Shown here: in pieces, positions 13,979 to 15,079 of the stretch
How the letters are laid out: each line of letters opens with the position of its first letter
How positions within the stretch are numbered: position 1 is the first letter of the stretch
Source: Clostridiales bacterium
GTDB taxonomy: Bacteria > Bacillota > Clostridia > Christensenellales > Aristaeellaceae
Assembly: GCA_022776785.1 (NCBI GenBank)
Contig: JALFHA010000104.1
Location: 1 to 15,079 of the forward strand
DNA length: 15,079 nt
Reading direction: 5' to 3'
The notes under the pieces: model-generated
Seen by the model: the letters and a program-made list of their open reading frames with translations, nothing else
What the model was told of the DNA's origin: nothing
Databases searched by the model: none
Translations under genes and position numbers: made by a program

Positions 13979-14851
13979 ATGACCGGACGACTCATCGCGG
14001 CGCTGCTCGCCGCGCTGCTGACACTGCTGCTCTGCGCCCCCGCGCTGGCAGAGGACGTTCAGGAAAACACACAGGTGAAGCACTACCTGCTGCTGGGCGA
14101 GGACGGCTATGCCGACGACATCACCGACGACGCGCGCACCGACACCATCGTCATCGTCTCGCTCGACGAGAAGTATAACCGCGTCATCATGACCTCCGTG
14201 CTGCGCGACAGCAAGATCAACAACCCCCGCGGCAACCCGACCAAGGCCAACCTGCTCTACAAATACCACGGCTTTGACGGCGTGATCGGCTGCATGGAGC
14301 GCGAGCTGGGGATTGACATCGAGGGCGCTGTGCTCGTCAACTTCGAAAACGTCAAGCCTGTCATCGACGCGCTCGGCGGCGTGGACATCGAAATCAGCGA
14401 GAGCGAGTATATTGCCATCAAGCGGATCCTGCTCGGGCAGGACCCGAACATGCCCGAGGGCCCCGGCATGGTGCACATGACCGGGCGCATCGCGCTGGCC
14501 TACATGCGCACGCGCGCCGTCGGGCAGGGCGGCGACTTCGGCCGCACTGAGCGGCAGCGCAAGGTCGTCAGTCAGCTCTTTGACAAGTGCCGCGATCTGT
14601 CCCTGCCTGAGCTCATCGGCGTGTACAACCAGATTTCCGCCGGACTGAAGATGGATCTGAGCGCGATGGACATCCTCGGCGCGCTGGCCTCCGGCTATTC
14701 GCTGATGACCGGCGGCGCGGATTTTGTGGAATTCCGCATCCCGCAGGACGGCACCTACTCCTACGGCTCGCTGGACGGCTCCTCCGTGCTGGACGTGCGA
14801 TGGAGCACAAACAGGACGCGCTTCCACGAGCTGCTCAATCAGGCGCAGTAA
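13979..14851 (+). CDS. LytR-CpsA-Psr (LCP) family protein, secreted
   Basis: 290-aa protein with a signal peptide (MTGRLIAALLAALLTLLLCAPALA) and a probable signal peptidase I site ALA|ED at 24/25. LCP domain features: HYLLLGED (35-42), R53-T-D-T56, MTSVLRDS (71-78; the family usually has IPRDT), KANLLYKYHG (89-98), VDALGG-type VIDALGGVDIEI (128-139), and the conserved arginines in YMRTRA (175-180) and GDFGRTERQR (185-194). LCP enzymes transfer lipid-linked glycopolymers (teichoic acid, capsule) to peptidoglycan. Most are anchored by an uncleaved helix, whereas this one looks cleavable. AAGGAG (13967-13972) lies 6 nt before ATG 13979; the frame continuing upstream to 13820 has no family sequence. 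No terminator separates it from the next gene. Confidence 0.9.
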   Translation: MTGRLIAALLAALLTLLLCAPALAEDVQENTQVKHYLLLGEDGYADDITDDARTDTIVIVSLDEKYNRVIMTSVLRDSKINNPRGNPTKANLLYKYHGFDGVIGCMERELGIDIEGAVLVNFENVKPVIDALGGVDIEISESEYIAIKRILLGQDPNMPEGPGMVHMTGRIALAYMRTRAVGQGGDFGRTERQRKVVSQLFDKCRDLSLPELIGVYNQISAGLKMDLSAMDILGALASGYSLMTGGADFVEFRIPQDGTYSYGSLDGSSVLDVRWSTNRTRFHELLNQAQ

Positions 14852-14917
14852 GCGCAAACATGCTCCCGACAACCGACATCAAACCACCTGACCGACTGCC
14901 ATTGCGAGGAAAACGAT

Positions 14918-15079
14918 ATGAAAAAGCTTCTCCGAGCCCTGACGCTCGCGCTGCTGCTGTGCGCCGTGTGCGCCGCTGCATGTGCCGAGGACATGCTGGA
15001 TCTTTCGCAGTTTGAGGACAGCGAGCCCCCCGCTGCCGAGGAATGGGAGGAGGCCGTCTTTGAATCGCGCGCGTGGTAC
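14918..15079 (+). CDS. Secreted protein, N-terminal fragment (runs off the right edge)
   Basis: ATG 14918 opens a frame that stays open for 54 codons to the window end. It begins with a clear signal peptide (MKKLLRALTLALLLCAVCAA, cleavage likely at ACA|ED near 23/24), followed by an acidic, Ser/Pro-containing segment (DLSQFEDSEPPAAEEWEEAV). GAGGA (14906-14910) lies 7 nt before the ATG. It follows the LCP gene by 66 nt without a terminator, so it is probably co-transcribed. The mature N-termini of both proteins start with ED after an A-x-A site, and the acidic start could be a low-complexity linker before a folded domain. No function can be given from this fragment. Confidence 0.8.
   Translation, partial: MKKLLRALTLALLLCAVCAAACAEDMLDLSQFEDSEPPAAEEWEEAVFESRAWY

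Overview
The window is GC-rich, densely coded bacterial DNA, most likely from a high-GC Clostridia lineage (Bacillota) such as an Oscillospirales- or Christensenellales-type gut bacterium. This is inferred from strong AGGAGG-type ribosome binding sites, an intramembrane-sensing (BceS-type) kinase next to a BceAB-type transporter, a DUF2200 protein, a SWIM-zinc-finger SNF2 helicase and an LCP cell-wall protein. No species can be named from the sequence alone.

Layout. (1) Positions 1-31 hold the 5' half of a minus-strand tRNA running off the left edge, behind a near-consensus promoter. (2) Positions 331-4858, plus strand, carry a complete antimicrobial-peptide sensing and detoxification module: OmpR-type response regulator, short two-TM histidine kinase, ABC ATPase and 10-TM FtsX-type permease. 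The transporter pair has its own promoter, with GTAAG half-sites upstream and no recognisable -35, as expected if the regulator activates it. (3) Positions 4812-9175, minus strand, hold a run of genes: HAD phosphatase, radC, SanA/YdcF-type DUF218 protein, rsmG, a small membrane protein, a DUF2200 gene with an apparent frameshift, a strong hairpin terminator, and an unrecognised 211-aa protein whose 3' end overlaps the permease gene tail-to-tail. A TTGACG-18-TATAAT promoter just after the SNF2 stop codon drives this run through a leader built of three repeated hairpin units. (4) Positions 9386-12541, minus strand, encode a 1051-aa SWIM-SNF2 helicase whose mRNA probably begins with a 12-bp hairpin. 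(5) Positions 12703-13599, minus strand, encode a protein with two Myb/SANT-like repeats and a helical C-terminal half. (6) From 13979, plus strand, come a secreted LytR-CpsA-Psr protein and the beginning of a second secreted protein that runs off the right edge. They are divergent from the SANT gene, and a TTGCCC-17-TATAAT promoter precedes them.

How the genes work together. In region 2 the permease and kinase should form a membrane sensory complex; the phosphorylated regulator would then activate transporter transcription, giving flux-dependent resistance to a cell-wall-active peptide. The minus-strand run is mostly housekeeping (ribosomal RNA methylation, JAB/MPN protein, envelope protein, phosphatase). 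The right end looks like an envelope locus beside a DNA-binding regulator. No CRISPR array, prophage, transposase or obvious defence island is present. The less ordinary items are the hairpin repeats in the HAD leader, the frameshifted DUF2200 gene with two overlapping starts, the two-repeat SANT protein, and several structured mRNA leaders.
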